From the NCBI GenBank assembly GCA_964618455.1, contig CAZUAQ010000011.1, forward strand, positions 62,001-126,000: a stretch of DNA of 64,000 nucleotides, given 5' to 3'. The position numbers were made by a program, and so were the translations under genes. The notes below the pieces were generated by a model, which saw only the letters and a program-made list of their open reading frames with translations, did not search any database and was not told where the DNA came from. The DNA is from CAZUAQ01 sp964618455. Its GTDB lineage: Bacteria > Planctomycetota > Phycisphaerae > UBA1845 > PWPN01. Shown piece after piece: positions 7,548 to 17,313 of the stretch (position 1 is the stretch's first letter; every line of letters starts with the position of its first letter).

Positions 7548-8918
7548 CTAGACGTCCCCGGTCTCTTTGCGAAGTTCCTTCAACCGCTGACGCAGTTCCT
7601 CGACGAGATCATCGTACTCCGGCTTGCCGTAGAGGTTGTTCAACTCGCCGGGATCTTCCTGCAGGTCGTACAACTCGTATTCCTGCGGCTCTTCGAAGTA
7701 GTGGATGTACTTGTAGCGGTCGGTGCGGACGCCGCGGTTCTTACGGACGCTGTGCACGGCGGGGAATTCGTAATACTCGTATAGCCAATCCTTACGCCAT
7801 TCCACGTCTTCGCCGCGGAGCAAAGGCGCGAAACTTCGGCCATGCATCAATTCAGGCACTTCAACGCCGGCCAGATCGAGCACGGTCGGGGCGATGTCCA
7901 CGTTCAGAATCATCTTGTCACTCAGCGAACCCGGATCGACCATCCCGGGATAGCGGACGAGCATCGGCACGCGAATGGACGGCTCGTGCATGAGGCGCTT
8001 GTCGTACGCCCGCCACTCACCCAGGAAGAACCCGTTGTCCGACGTGTAGAACACGGCGGTGTTGTCCGTCAGGTTCTGATCGTCGAGCGTGTGCAGCACA
8101 TAACCGACGTTCTCATCCACTGCCTTAAGCACCGCGTAGTAATTCTTGGCGAATTCTTCGAGCGTGCGCACATCGTGATGCTTGCCGATCTTGTTGTCGG
8201 CCTCGGCGAAGGCATTCGGCTTGCCGGGGTAACCGTAGAGATCGTGATCGAACGTCTCGGGCTTGGGAATCTTCACGCCGTTGTAGAGATCGAGATGCCG
8301 CCGGGCGCGCACCCAGGAGCGGTGGGGGGCCTTGAACCAGAGGAACAGGCAGAAGGGCTTGTCCTTGTTGCGGCGGAAGGTGAGAAATTCAATGGCCCGG
8401 CCGGTGACCACGTCGTCCATGTAGCCGCCATAGGTCTTGTCCTCGCCGCCGGTCCCCTCGGCGATGATCGGGTCGATGTAGCGTCCCTGCCCCTGGTAGC
8501 CGAAATAGTAATCCCACTGCCGATCCCGCAGCGCGCCCTTGACGTGCGATTTCCCGCAGAAGGCGACTTCGTATCCCGCTTCCCGCAGATAATCCGGAAG
8601 GAGTTTCTGATCGTCCCGGATCTGACGACCCTTGTTGTCGATCACGCCATGCGTGTGAGAGTATTGCCCGGTCAACAGCGTCGCCCGGCTGGGCGCGCAC
8701 AACGAGTTGGTCACGAACATGTTCCGGAATCGGATGCCTTCACTCGCCAGGCGATCCATGCCCGGCGTATGCAGGATCGTGTTGCCGGCGCAGCTCATCG
8801 CGTCCGCGCGCTGGTCGTCGGTCATCATGATAATGAGATTGGGGCGATCGGCCGCAAGGGTGATGCTCGCCGCCAGCGCGAGGGCGGCGGTGGCGATCAG
8901 GCCTGCTCGAGTGGACAT
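7548..8918 (-). CDS. Type I sulfatase, exported
   Basis: 456 residues with an N-terminal signal peptide (ALALAASITLAADRP). The family signature is complete: metal-binding DD in MMTDDQRADA (residues 32-40), and the C-x-P-S-R maturation motif LCAPSRATLLTGQ with Cys74, the residue converted to formylglycine. TSDNGFFLGEWRAYDK and the C-terminal YKYIHYFEEPQEYELYDLQEDPGELNNL are the usual N-acetylglucosamine-6-sulfatase/choline-sulfatase-like blocks. It hydrolyses sulfate esters, probably of polysaccharides, in the periplasm. A strong AAAGGAGG Shine-Dalgarno precedes the ATG. The EEP/TPR gene follows in the same operon. A true formylglycine-generating enzyme must be elsewhere; the FGE-fold protein at 25.7 kb looks catalytically degenerate. 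Confidence 0.95.
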   Translation of the reverse strand: MSTRAGLIATAALALAASITLAADRPNLIIMMTDDQRADAMSCAGNTILHTPGMDRLASEGIRFRNMFVTNSLCAPSRATLLTGQYSHTHGVIDNKGRQIRDDQKLLPDYLREAGYEVAFCGKSHVKGALRDRQWDYYFGYQGQGRYIDPIIAEGTGGEDKTYGGYMDDVVTGRAIEFLTFRRNKDKPFCLFLWFKAPHRSWVRARRHLDLYNGVKIPKPETFDHDLYGYPGKPNAFAEADNKIGKHHDVRTLEEFAKNYYAVLKAVDENVGYVLHTLDDQNLTDNTAVFYTSDNGFFLGEWRAYDKRLMHEPSIRVPMLVRYPGMVDPGSLSDKMILNVDIAPTVLDLAGVEVPELMHGRSFAPLLRGEDVEWRKDWLYEYYEFPAVHSVRKNRGVRTDRYKYIHYFEEPQEYELYDLQEDPGELNNLYGKPEYDDLVEELRQRLKELRKETGDV

Positions 8919-9084
8919 GGGCTGCCTCCTTTTGTGAAAAGGTCCAACGTCGACGGTGCATCGTCGGCCGGTGTCAAGATCGTGTCAACCGTGCCGTGAG
9001 GATTGGGACTCATCGACGCCAACACTACAATAGCCCGAGCGTCATGGTGTTCCATGCAGGTCAACGGTCACTCGGGAGAGCGCG

Positions 9085-12000
9085 ATGCCCCATCGGCACC
9101 TGGAACCTCGCATTCAGGAAATCGGCCGGGAGATCCTTGACCGCGCCCGCGCCGCCGAGCCGTCGGTGATCCGTGTGGACTGGTGGATCAATCGCCTGAT
9201 GCATTGGGCGATGGGCAACGACGCGCGGCGTAACCAGCTCTTCCGGTTCGTGGACGTCCTGCCGTCTTTGGCGACGGATCGCGATGTCGTGCAGCATCTT
9301 CGCGAGTACCTCATTCGCCCCGACGTCCCGTTGCCCGGTCCGTTCGCGCGGATGGTCCGCTCCGCCGCGGACGGAGCGTGGTTCGCGTCACGCCTGGCGG
9401 GAGTCACGCGTACCAGTGTGCTGAGCATGGCCCGCCAGTTCATCGCTGGTCAGAACGCCGACGAAGCGGTCGCTTCGGTGCGCAAGCTGCGCGATCGCCA
9501 TATGGGATTCACGATGGACCTGCTCGGCGAGGCCACCACGAGTGTGGGCCAGGCCGAGCAGTACGCCCGTCGCGTGCTCGATCTGATGGAGGCGCTGACG
9601 CGGGTCGCGGATGAATGGGCGTCGTTGCCCGTGCTCGACGCCACGACCCGAGGCGCCATGCCCCGGGTGAACATCTCCATCAAGCTGACCTCACTGGAGC
9701 CCAACTTCGATCCCGCCGCACCGGAGTACAGCATCGCGGCGGTGCTCGAACGGGTGCGTCCGATCCTGCGCGCCGCTCAGCGCCAGGGGGCGTTCATCAA
9801 CTTCGACATGGAGCAGTTCAATTACAAAGATCTCACGCTGGCAACCTTCCGGCGGGTGCTCAGCGAATCGGAGTTCAACGACTTCGCCGATGCCGGCATC
9901 GTGCTCCAGGCCTACCTGACCGAGGCATCCCACGATCTCGAGGAACTGCTTCGCTGGGTCGAACAACGCGGCACGCCGATCGCCATTCGGCTCGTCAAGG
10001 GGGCGTACTGGGATTACGAGACGATTCATGCCATTCAGGAAGGCTGGGATTCGCCGGTGTGGACGGACAAGTGGCGCAGCGACGCCCAGTTTGAAGCGAT
10101 GGCGCGAAGCCTGCTGGACCATCATCGCCTGGTGCGCCCCGCGCTGGCGAGTCACAACATTCGCAGCCTGGCGTCGGCGATGGCCTATGCCGAGCATCAG
10201 GAGATCGACCGCCGCGACTACGAGATCCAGATGCTGCTGGGCATGGGGGATCCGCTCAAGACCGCCGTGGCGGGCATGGACTACGGCCTGCGGATTTACA
10301 CGCCTTACGGCGAGTTGATTCCCGGTATGGCGTATCTGATCCGCCGCCTGCTGGAGAATACGTCGAACGAGTCTTTTCTCAAGCATACCTTTCACGACGA
10401 AATGGACACCGAACAGTTGCTTGCCGATCCGGAAGAGTCGCGTCCGAGTTCAACCCCGATTCCCGCGCCGACGACCATCGATCCTGAGGAGGATGTCGCG
10501 ATGATGCCCTTTGCCTTCGAGCCGTTGACCGATTTCTCGCGTGCTGCTCGGCGCCAGGCGATGTCCGACGCCCTGGAGCGCGTGCACGGGAAATTCGGTG
10601 AGCAGTACACATGCGTCGTGGGAGGCAGGGAGATCAAGACCGCGCACCAGGAGCCTTCGGTCAATCCGTCACGAACAGGCGAGATCGTGGGTCTGGCACA
10701 TTTTGCCGATGTCGATCTCGCCCGGCAGGCGGTGACGACGGCGCGGCAGGCGTTCGAGGATGAATGGTCGCACGTGACACCGGCGGAGCGTGCGGCGCTG
10801 CTTCGCAAAGTAGCGGAGCTCATGCGTCACAAGCGATTCGATCTGACAGCATGGATCATCTATGAATCCGGCAAGCCGTGGCGCGAAGCGGACGCCGATG
10901 TCGCCGAGGCGATCGACTTCTGCAAGTACTATGCCCAGCAGATCGAACGGTTGACCGATCGTCCGCGACGGCGTCATTTCCCCGGTGAGGACAACACGTA
11001 CGTCTATCGCCCGCGGGGTGTGGTGGGGGTGATCGCCCCGTGGAACTTCCCGCTCGCCATTCTGACGGGTATGAGCGCCGCCGCTCTGGCCGCCGGCAAC
11101 ACGGTGGTGCTCAAGCCGGCGGAGCAGACGCCGGTGGTTGCCGCGCAGCTCATGCAGCTTTTTCTCGACGCGGACTTCCCACCCGGTGTCGTGAACATGG
11201 TCTTCGGTCGGGGCGAGAGCGTCGGGGCGGCATTGGTCGATCACCCGGACGTGAACCTCATCGCGTTCACGGGTTCGCGCCATGTCGGTGTGGAGATCCA
11301 TGAGAAGGCGAGTACCTGGAAGCCCGGACAGGCTGCGCTCAAGCGCGTCATCGCGGAGATGGGCGGCAAGAACGCGATCATTGTTGACGCCGATGCCGAT
11401 CTCGATGAAGCCGTGGTCGGCGTAGTGAATTCGGCATTCGGCTATGCGGGTCAGAAGTGCTCGGCCTGCAGCCGGGCCGTGGTCCATCACGGCATCAAGG
11501 AAGCGTTCGTCGAGCGTCTGGTCGAGACGACGCGAAGCCTGGTCATCGGGGAGGCGTCTTCGCCGGAGACGCGCGTCGGTCCGTTGATTGACGCCGCCGC
11601 GGTCGAGAAGACGCGGTCGTACCTCGATCACGGTCGCGACGCGGCCCGCGAGATCTATTCTGCAGAGTTGGGAGACCTGGGCGAGCACGGCACTTACGCG
11701 CCGCCGACGATCTTCGCCGACGTCGCCCCCGAGGCGCGGATCGCCCAGGAAGAGATCTTCGGGCCGGTGCTGGCGGTGATCGATGCCGATTCCTTCGCTG
11801 ATGGTCTGCGCATCGCCAATGCGACCGATTACGCCCTGACCGGAGGCATTTTCTCGCGCAGTCCGGATCACATCGCCCTGGCCCGGCGGAACTTCCGGGT
11901 CGGCAACCTTTACATCAATCGGGGCATCACCGGCGCGCTCGTGGATCGCCAGCCCTTCGGCGGTTTCAAGATGAGCGGAATCGGCAGCAAGGCCGGCGGA

Positions 12001-12096
12001 CCCGACTACCTGCTTCAATTCATGGAGCCCCAGACCATCACGGAGAACACGCTTCGCCATGGATTCGCGCCGGGCACGGCGGAGGCGGAGGAGTAG
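9085..12096 (+). CDS. putA: Bifunctional proline dehydrogenase / L-glutamate gamma-semialdehyde dehydrogenase
   Basis: 1003 residues, the size of the short class of bifunctional PutA without an N-terminal DNA-binding domain. The N-terminal half is the FAD proline dehydrogenase barrel (VNISIKLTSLEPNFDP, FINFDMEQFNYKDLTL, IRLVKGAYWDYE, SHNIRSLA). The second half, from about residue 480, is an NAD-dependent aldehyde dehydrogenase with GVIAPWNFPLAI, IAFTGSRHVG, the general base Glu758 in AEMGGKNAI and the catalytic Cys792 in GQKCSACS. It oxidises proline via P5C to glutamate, channelling the intermediate between sites. A GGGAG Shine-Dalgarno precedes the ATG. It is divergent from the sulfatase gene and its stop lies three bases from the stop of the convergent beta-helix gene, with no terminator visible between them. 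Confidence 0.96.
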   Translation: MPHRHLEPRIQEIGREILDRARAAEPSVIRVDWWINRLMHWAMGNDARRNQLFRFVDVLPSLATDRDVVQHLREYLIRPDVPLPGPFARMVRSAADGAWFASRLAGVTRTSVLSMARQFIAGQNADEAVASVRKLRDRHMGFTMDLLGEATTSVGQAEQYARRVLDLMEALTRVADEWASLPVLDATTRGAMPRVNISIKLTSLEPNFDPAAPEYSIAAVLERVRPILRAAQRQGAFINFDMEQFNYKDLTLATFRRVLSESEFNDFADAGIVLQAYLTEASHDLEELLRWVEQRGTPIAIRLVKGAYWDYETIHAIQEGWDSPVWTDKWRSDAQFEAMARSLLDHHRLVRPALASHNIRSLASAMAYAEHQEIDRRDYEIQMLLGMGDPLKTAVAGMDYGLRIYTPYGELIPGMAYLIRRLLENTSNESFLKHTFHDEMDTEQLLADPEESRPSSTPIPAPTTIDPEEDVAMMPFAFEPLTDFSRAARRQAMSDALERVHGKFGEQYTCVVGGREIKTAHQEPSVNPSRTGEIVGLAHFADVDLARQAVTTARQAFEDEWSHVTPAERAALLRKVAELMRHKRFDLTAWIIYESGKPWREADADVAEAIDFCKYYAQQIERLTDRPRRRHFPGEDNTYVYRPRGVVGVIAPWNFPLAILTGMSAAALAAGNTVVLKPAEQTPVVAAQLMQLFLDADFPPGVVNMVFGRGESVGAALVDHPDVNLIAFTGSRHVGVEIHEKASTWKPGQAALKRVIAEMGGKNAIIVDADADLDEAVVGVVNSAFGYAGQKCSACSRAVVHHGIKEAFVERLVETTRSLVIGEASSPETRVGPLIDAAAVEKTRSYLDHGRDAAREIYSAELGDLGEHGTYAPPTIFADVAPEARIAQEEIFGPVLAVIDADSFADGLRIANATDYALTGGIFSRSPDHIALARRNFRVGNLYINRGITGALVDRQPFGGFKMSGIGSKAGGPDYLLQFMEPQTITENTLRHGFAPGTAEAEE

Positions 12097-12099
12097 CGA

Positions 12100-13515
12100 T
12101 CATTCGTAGCAGGACGAATCGGCGGGCACGAATGGACCGGACGTGCAGAGTTGCAAAATGGCGAAGTCGTCCTGATCGACATCGCCGTCCCGATCGATGT
12201 CGCCCTTGATCCGAGGTGGACATCCCGACGCATCGATGGCGACTCCCGGGATTGTGCCCAGGCAGACGTCGTTACTGTCGGGCACGCCATCGTTATCTTC
12301 GTCGTTCTGCGAGCTCATGCCGGCGAACTCGAAAACGCCCATGTCCACGATCGGCGGGATGCCGTTGCCGGTGTCGGGGCTGCCGGTGTCATCGAGGAAG
12401 CGTGGACTGCCGTCGAGATCAGTTGTGATCTCGAGCGGTAGTGCATTGTTGTTGCCGCTGTCGATGGCGGGGGAATTGGACTGGAGATGAAAGTCGCCTG
12501 AGCCAATGAACATCGGATCCTGACTGATGTTGTTGATCGTCCAGTTCACGAAACCGCCGCTGGCAATGTAGGCATCGGGTTGACCGCCGTCGATCGTGCA
12601 GTAATCCACGAGCGCGAATCCGTTCGGCCCGACCGCCACCTGGGGCCCTAAAGGCGAATCATTCGCCCAGAGCACGCTGTTGATGACTTCGTTGCCGGCG
12701 TTGTTGTCGTCGAGATAGAGCGCGCCTCCCCGCTGAAAGGCGAGATTGCTCACGAAGGTGTTGTTGAGGAGGCTGATCTGCGAGAGTTGCCACACGTGGT
12801 AGAGGGCTCCGCCGATGCTCGCGGAATTGCCCCAGTACAGCGAATTGATCGAGATCAGCGACCCGTTGATCAGATAGACCGCGCCGCCATTGTCTCGGGC
12901 GGTGTTGTCCACGAATCGGCAGTTGATCAGCGAGGTTTCCGTGGCGGATGACGTCTCGATGTTGATGGCACCGCCGCTTCCGACGGAATGATTGGCGATG
13001 AACCGGCAACCGGTGAAATCCACCGGCCCTCCGATGACGTGGACCGCGCCGCGACTAGAGGTGTTGGATTCAAACGTGCAGTCCTCGACGACGGGGCTGC
13101 CGGAAATGATCACGAACCCCATGCAGTCGACAATACGGGAGTGGCGAATGATGGGACTCGCGCCGCAGGTCACCGGGACCTGGCTCCGCCTGATCGTGAT
13201 GCCGTCGAGAATCGTCGTCTGGGTTTCATCGTTGACGAATCGAATGCCGAAGTTGGACGTGTTCATGCAATCAATGACGGTGGACGCGACGACGGTCGGG
13301 TTCGTGGGGTCGGAACTGCGGATGGTGATCTCGAGCCCGAAGGTGTCGAGGTTCCAGTTGTTGGTCCCGGAATAGGTGCCCGGGGCGATCACGACTTCGT
13401 CACCGGCCTGGGAGGCGAAAATGGCCTGTTGAATGGTCTGGTATTCGGTCGGCACGTGACGCTCGACGCCGTAGACGCAGGCGGCCATCCCGAAAAACGC
13501 GAAGGTTCTCATCAT
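12100..13515 (-). CDS. Secreted right-handed beta-helix protein with thrombospondin-3-like and dockerin-like tail
   Basis: 471 residues. After a short signal peptide (MMRTFAFFGMAACVYGVE) comes a parallel beta-helix region with the polymorphic-outer-membrane-protein style repeats common in this phylum (GAVHVIGGPVDFTGCRFIAN, GGAINIE, GGAVYLINGS, GGALYHVW, GGALYLDDNNAG). Near residue 420 there is a calcium-binding DNDGVPDSNDVC repeat, followed by a C-terminal dockerin-like loop, KGDIDRDGDVDQDDFAILQ. Dockerin-type tails in Planctomycetota are thought to be adhesion or anchoring modules; cohesin partners are not visible in this window. It is a surface or extracellular protein of unknown ligand. 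The gene is monocistronic and convergent with putA. Confidence 0.85.
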   Translation of the reverse strand: MMRTFAFFGMAACVYGVERHVPTEYQTIQQAIFASQAGDEVVIAPGTYSGTNNWNLDTFGLEITIRSSDPTNPTVVASTVIDCMNTSNFGIRFVNDETQTTILDGITIRRSQVPVTCGASPIIRHSRIVDCMGFVIISGSPVVEDCTFESNTSSRGAVHVIGGPVDFTGCRFIANHSVGSGGAINIETSSATETSLINCRFVDNTARDNGGAVYLINGSLISINSLYWGNSASIGGALYHVWQLSQISLLNNTFVSNLAFQRGGALYLDDNNAGNEVINSVLWANDSPLGPQVAVGPNGFALVDYCTIDGGQPDAYIASGGFVNWTINNISQDPMFIGSGDFHLQSNSPAIDSGNNNALPLEITTDLDGSPRFLDDTGSPDTGNGIPPIVDMGVFEFAGMSSQNDEDNDGVPDSNDVCLGTIPGVAIDASGCPPRIKGDIDRDGDVDQDDFAILQLCTSGPFVPADSSCYE

Positions 13516-13787
13516 CTCTTTCTCCCTCTGAACTCATCAGGTGGGACCCGTGGAAGCCCTGATGCGGTGGTCAGGCAGACCCCATTCTACAAACCCCTGA
13601 CTGTTCCAGAGGAGTTGTGTATTGCCCAATGTCACAATTTGAACAGGAAATTAGCGAAATTCGGCAGGCGGATTAGCGGAAATCCACACCAGCGGAGCGG
13701 AAGTGACGCCGCAGTGGCAGCCATAAATTCATGCAGGGAAGTATTTTATCAATTTCGTGGAAATTCTGGTCAAGCCGGACTGTTGAT

Positions 13788-15008
13788 TCAGGATTTCAGC
13801 CCGCTCAGATCCGGTTCCAGTTTATTGGACCTCTTGTGCATATCGACCCACGAGAGTTCACCGCCGAGGTACGCGGCATCGCGTCCGAGAATGCACGTGA
13901 GATTGCTGCGGACCGAGGGGGCCACGGTTTCATTGGCGATCTGCCCGTTGATGATGAAGCGGTGGAAATCCTTGATGTTGTTGATGGCCCCGGAGTCGTA
14001 GAGTCCGCTGAATTTGGCGCCTTCGTAGGGGTGTTTACCGCGGATCATCGCGTGGCCGAAGTAGTCGGTGTCCGCCGTGCCTTCCGTGCCGTAAATCACG
14101 CAGGGGATTCGCTCGTCGGAGCCGGGGACGACCTGGTGGCCCTCGTACGACAGCACGAAGTCGTCGGGGAAGTGGAAGACGCAGTTGAAGTGGTCCCAGA
14201 TGTTGCCGTATTCGCGCGTCTTGCCTTTGCCGCCGGCACCGTAGGCTTTAATCGGATCAGCATCGATGAACCACGTCGCGACGTCGAGCGTGTGAATGTT
14301 CTGTTCGACGATGAAGTCGCCGGAAATCTCCTTCGTGCAGTACCACCGCCCGGGGGCGAGACGTTCGGCGGGATCGATGGCGGGGGCGAGGTTTCCCCCG
14401 GCGGTGCGATACTCCGCCACGCCGGTGACAAGTTTGCCGATCTTGCCGGCGTGCACGCGTTTGACCGTTTCGCGATAGAAAGGGTTGTTCCGCGTTTGGA
14501 AATCCACGAGGAACACCAGCTTCTTGTCCGTGGCTCTACGTCCTGAATCGGCAATGGACTGACACCCTGGCACATCGATCGCGACGGGCTTGGCGAGGAA
14601 GACGTGCTTGCCCGCCTCGACCGCCGCCGCCGCTTGTTCCGGGTGGAAGTACGGCGGGGTTTCAATCACTACGGCATCGATGTCGTCGTCGAGCAGCTGC
14701 TTGTATCCCGAGAGCGTCGTGTGGCGATGTTCGGGGGCGACGTTGAACGCTTCGCCGAACTTGTCCGCGCGATGGGCATAGTAGTCCGCGCAGGCGGTGA
14801 AGACATACGGGCCGTTCTTCAGAAAGCGCGGAGCGATCCACATCCCGCGCCCGCCGCAGCCGACCAGCCCGAGCTTGATCTTGGAATTGGTTTCTGTGCC
14901 ACGGACCGAAGTCGGCTTGACGATGGTGGCGGCGGCCATGGCGGCAGCGCCACTGCTCAGGAACGTCCTTCGGCCAAGGCGTTTCTCACGTGACGTGTTC
15001 TTGGACAT
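13788..15008 (-). CDS. Gfo/Idh/MocA-family oxidoreductase, Tat-exported
   Basis: 406 residues. A twin-arginine leader (RLGRRTFLSSGAAAMAAA) precedes a Rossmann fold (KIKLGLVGCGGRGMWIAPRFLK) and the family strand AVVIETPPYFHPEQAAAAVEAGKHVFLAKPVAID, where EKP is replaced by AKP. The C-terminal half contains VDFQTRNNPFYRETVKRVHAGKIG and IHTLDVATWFIDADPI, typical of the Planctomycete Tat-exported branch. Such proteins bind NAD(P) tightly and act on sugars or inositols; the substrate cannot be read from sequence. It is followed, 28 bases beyond its stop, by no same-strand partner, so it is probably monocistronic. About 270 bases of gene-free DNA separate it from the beta-helix gene. Confidence 0.93.
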   Translation of the reverse strand: MSKNTSREKRLGRRTFLSSGAAAMAAATIVKPTSVRGTETNSKIKLGLVGCGGRGMWIAPRFLKNGPYVFTACADYYAHRADKFGEAFNVAPEHRHTTLSGYKQLLDDDIDAVVIETPPYFHPEQAAAAVEAGKHVFLAKPVAIDVPGCQSIADSGRRATDKKLVFLVDFQTRNNPFYRETVKRVHAGKIGKLVTGVAEYRTAGGNLAPAIDPAERLAPGRWYCTKEISGDFIVEQNIHTLDVATWFIDADPIKAYGAGGKGKTREYGNIWDHFNCVFHFPDDFVLSYEGHQVVPGSDERIPCVIYGTEGTADTDYFGHAMIRGKHPYEGAKFSGLYDSGAINNIKDFHRFIINGQIANETVAPSVRSNLTCILGRDAAYLGGELSWVDMHKRSNKLEPDLSGLKS

Positions 15009-15036
15009 GATCGATCCCCTTTCATTTCAAGGTCAG

Positions 15037-15348
15037 TCATATCCGCGTGCCGCATTCCGGGCAAGTGCCGCTGACATTGCCGGTGAGGTTATAACCGCAT
15101 TGGTGGCAATGCCCGATCGGCGGAGTCTTCCTCGTTGACCAGACGGGCTTTTTCGGCCAGACCGTCCGGGAGAACGTGTGGTATCCGGCGAGTGTGCCCA
15201 GAACAAAAGGAATTCCGAAGCCGATGATGAGATCCAGCGTTGCAATGCCCACCATTATCCGTTCGAAAAGCAGTACAGTAAGAATCACGACGCAGAGGAA
15301 GATGAATCCCCCGCCCAGGAGTCCGGCAACGAGTCGGACGTAGAACAT
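15037..15348 (-). CDS. Small membrane protein with C-terminal zinc ribbon
   Basis: 103 residues. Two hydrophobic segments (LVAGLLGGGFIFLCVVILTVLLF and ATLDLIIGFGIPFVLGTLAG) are followed by a C-terminal rubredoxin-like zinc ribbon, CHQCGYNLTGN...CPECGTRI. This C-x-x-C-G-Y-x-L-(T/R)-G ... C-P-E-C-G tail is frequent in short membrane proteins of Planctomycetota. No function is assigned. The ribbon probably faces the cytoplasm. It sits between the oxidoreductase and a second small membrane protein on the same strand. Confidence 0.75.
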   Translation of the reverse strand: MFYVRLVAGLLGGGFIFLCVVILTVLLFERIMVGIATLDLIIGFGIPFVLGTLAGYHTFSRTVWPKKPVWSTRKTPPIGHCHQCGYNLTGNVSGTCPECGTRI

Positions 15349-15525
15349 GACGTCAATCCCTCGGACGATCAGGACAATCTTGTTGGTTGTCCAACTTACT
15401 CGGCACGAACGAAATCGCTGAGATTTCGTTGAACGAATCTCGGCCAGTTCAGACGGTCCAGAGTTCTGCAGGTGTTGTCCAGCTTATACAAGAGGCATTT
15501 CGTTCAACGCAAGACGCAAAGCGTA

Positions 15526-15924
15526 TCAATGGTTCTTCTCGGCTGCAGAAGCCGGAAGCGCATAATACGCCCACAGAAAGAGGATCAGGAAAACTGCATC
15601 GATCAGAACCATGGGTTTCCACATGGCAGGTATGTCGTTGATCAGCCAGTGTCCTCCTGCGACGGCGCAATAACTCAGCTTGAGACCGATGGCGAAAAAG
15701 ATCAGACTTCGATTGGCGGCAGGCGCGATCGCGATCCGTACGAACATGATGGCAAAGAGAATCAGCAACGCCGCCGGAAACTGCACATATCCGGCGTGGT
15801 TGGGGGGCGGTGTCTGAAGCCATTCGAAGATCGACAGTGGCATGAACAGAAAGATGAGGCCAAGGGCGGCATCGTAAATCGCGGCGATGGCAAACAGGAA
15901 TGTGATCGCCCTGGTGCACTTCAT
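15526..15924 (-). CDS. Four-helix membrane protein, unknown
   Basis: 132 residues with four predicted transmembrane helices: AITFLFAIAAIYDAALGLIFLF, FPAALLILFAIMFVRIAIA, LIFFAIGLKLSYCAVAGGH and MVLIDAVFLILFLWAYYAL. I do not recognise the family. It lies 54 bases downstream of the radical SAM gene on the same strand and could be part of that operon. No catalytic or metal-binding motif is visible. Confidence 0.65.
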   Translation of the reverse strand: MKCTRAITFLFAIAAIYDAALGLIFLFMPLSIFEWLQTPPPNHAGYVQFPAALLILFAIMFVRIAIAPAANRSLIFFAIGLKLSYCAVAGGHWLINDIPAMWKPMVLIDAVFLILFLWAYYALPASAAEKNH

Positions 15925-15978
15925 GTCGAATCTCCCTCAGACGGGATGCGCGCGGCGTTTCATGCTGCGCCGGCTGGT

Positions 15979-17313
15979 TCACTGGACAATGTTCTGCCTC
16001 AAGTCCCGCAGGGACCGGCGAAAGCGATTTCGCCTTCGCGTAGTGAAGTCCTGACTGTAGAGGCGGGCACCCAGCTCGCGGAAACCCGTTCTCAATTGCT
16101 CCACCGTCATCTTCTTCGGTACGAAGTTGATGTCAAACAGCGAGCATTTCGACCACGCGGTCTCATCCAGCAGCCGTCTCTCGCGTCGAAGCCGTTCATA
16201 CAGCGGCGTACCCGGGAAGGGCGTCTGAAGCGTGATCTGCACCTCGTGCAGACCCGTGGCCTCGACAAAGGCGAACACCTGATTGAACACCTCCGGCCCC
16301 TGCGTATCCAGGCCGAGAACGAAGCAGCCGTTGACACTGATGCCGTGGGATTGAATCGTGCGAATCGCTTCGGCATACGCGGGCCACTGGTCCTTTTTCC
16401 AATTGCGTCGAAGTTCGAGGCCGTCCAGTTCCGGCCCGGTCGGGCTTTCCAGGCCGATGAGCACCTGGGCGCAACCGCTCTCGCGCATCAGGCGGAGCAA
16501 CTCCTCGTCACGCGCGACGGATACATCCGTCTCGGTAAACCAGCGAATACGTCGCTCGCGAAGCTGCGGCAGGAGTTCATGCCAGTACGCGCGATTCACC
16601 ACCGAGTTGTCGTCGGCGAACTCGATGAAGGGGTTCGGCCAGATTGCACGAATGCGGTCGATTTCCGCCAAGACCCGGTCGACCGGTTTCTGCTGGTACT
16701 TCGGCGTGAGCAGGATGGAACTCGCGCAGAATTCGCACTTGAACGGACAGCCGCGGCTGGTTTGTACGGTGAGCCGGTTGTACAGCTTGATGTCGAGAAG
16801 CTCGTAAGCCGGCAGGGGGGCATGGGTGAGGTCGAAGTTGATTCCGGGGGATGCATAACATGGTTTCAAGCGGCCGGACTCCGCATCCTCCAGCACCTCC
16901 GCCCAGTGCAGTTCACCTTCGCCGATGACGACCGCATCGCAATGCTGCCCGGCTTCCTCGGCCATGGTGCTCACATGCAGACCGCCCATCACGATTTGGG
17001 TGGATGAACGGCGCAGCCGATTCGCCAGGGCGTACGCCTCGCGGATCTGCGCGGTGAAGCTGGAGATGGCGACGAGGTCGGCGGATTGAATCGCGTCGAA
17101 CGTCTGCGGATCAAGTCGGGAGAGATCGGGGACCTCATAGTATCGGCGTTCATGGTGCGCCGGCGTCATTCCCGCCAGCGTCAGCAAGCCCAGGCTTGGG
17201 AGTGAGGCGACCACTTTACTTCGTTCAACAAAGCCCGGCAGCGTGAGTCCGAAGCGCATCAACTCCTCGTCACAGGCCCGGACACCACTCATAGCGACGA
17301 ATGCAATCTTCAT
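15979..17313 (-). CDS. B12-binding-domain radical SAM protein
   Basis: 444 residues from MKIAFVAMSGVRACDEEL. The N-terminal half is a cobalamin-binding-type Rossmann domain (LVAISSFTAQIREAYALANRL, TQIVMGGLHVSTMAEEAGQ, DAVVIGEGELHWAEVLED). It is followed by the radical SAM core with the C-x3-C-x2-C cluster motif in SRGCPFKCEFCASS, then FIEFADDNSVV and the conserved VLIGLESP. The C-terminus is arginine-rich. The architecture matches class B radical SAM methyltransferase-like enzymes; the substrate is unknown. The start overlaps the stop of the upstream membrane-protein gene by one base (TGATG), so translation is coupled. That coupling fixes the start and excludes longer upstream readings. Confidence 0.88.
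   Translation of the reverse strand: MKIAFVAMSGVRACDEELMRFGLTLPGFVERSKVVASLPSLGLLTLAGMTPAHHERRYYEVPDLSRLDPQTFDAIQSADLVAISSFTAQIREAYALANRLRRSSTQIVMGGLHVSTMAEEAGQHCDAVVIGEGELHWAEVLEDAESGRLKPCYASPGINFDLTHAPLPAYELLDIKLYNRLTVQTSRGCPFKCEFCASSILLTPKYQQKPVDRVLAEIDRIRAIWPNPFIEFADDNSVVNRAYWHELLPQLRERRIRWFTETDVSVARDEELLRLMRESGCAQVLIGLESPTGPELDGLELRRNWKKDQWPAYAEAIRTIQSHGISVNGCFVLGLDTQGPEVFNQVFAFVEATGLHEVQITLQTPFPGTPLYERLRRERRLLDETAWSKCSLFDINFVPKKMTVEQLRTGFRELGARLYSQDFTTRRRNRFRRSLRDLRQNIVQ

Noticed and set aside
12988..14001. 337-residue plus-strand frame bridging the beta-helix and oxidoreductase genes
   Set aside because: It is antisense to both genes across their intergenic gap and has no family resemblance.
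15408..15430. 9-bp hairpin AACGAAATC/GATTTCGTT between two small membrane-protein genes
   Set aside because: Perfect stem but no T tract, and nothing else in the 178-base gap supports a riboswitch or small RNA; recorded only as a possible processing site.
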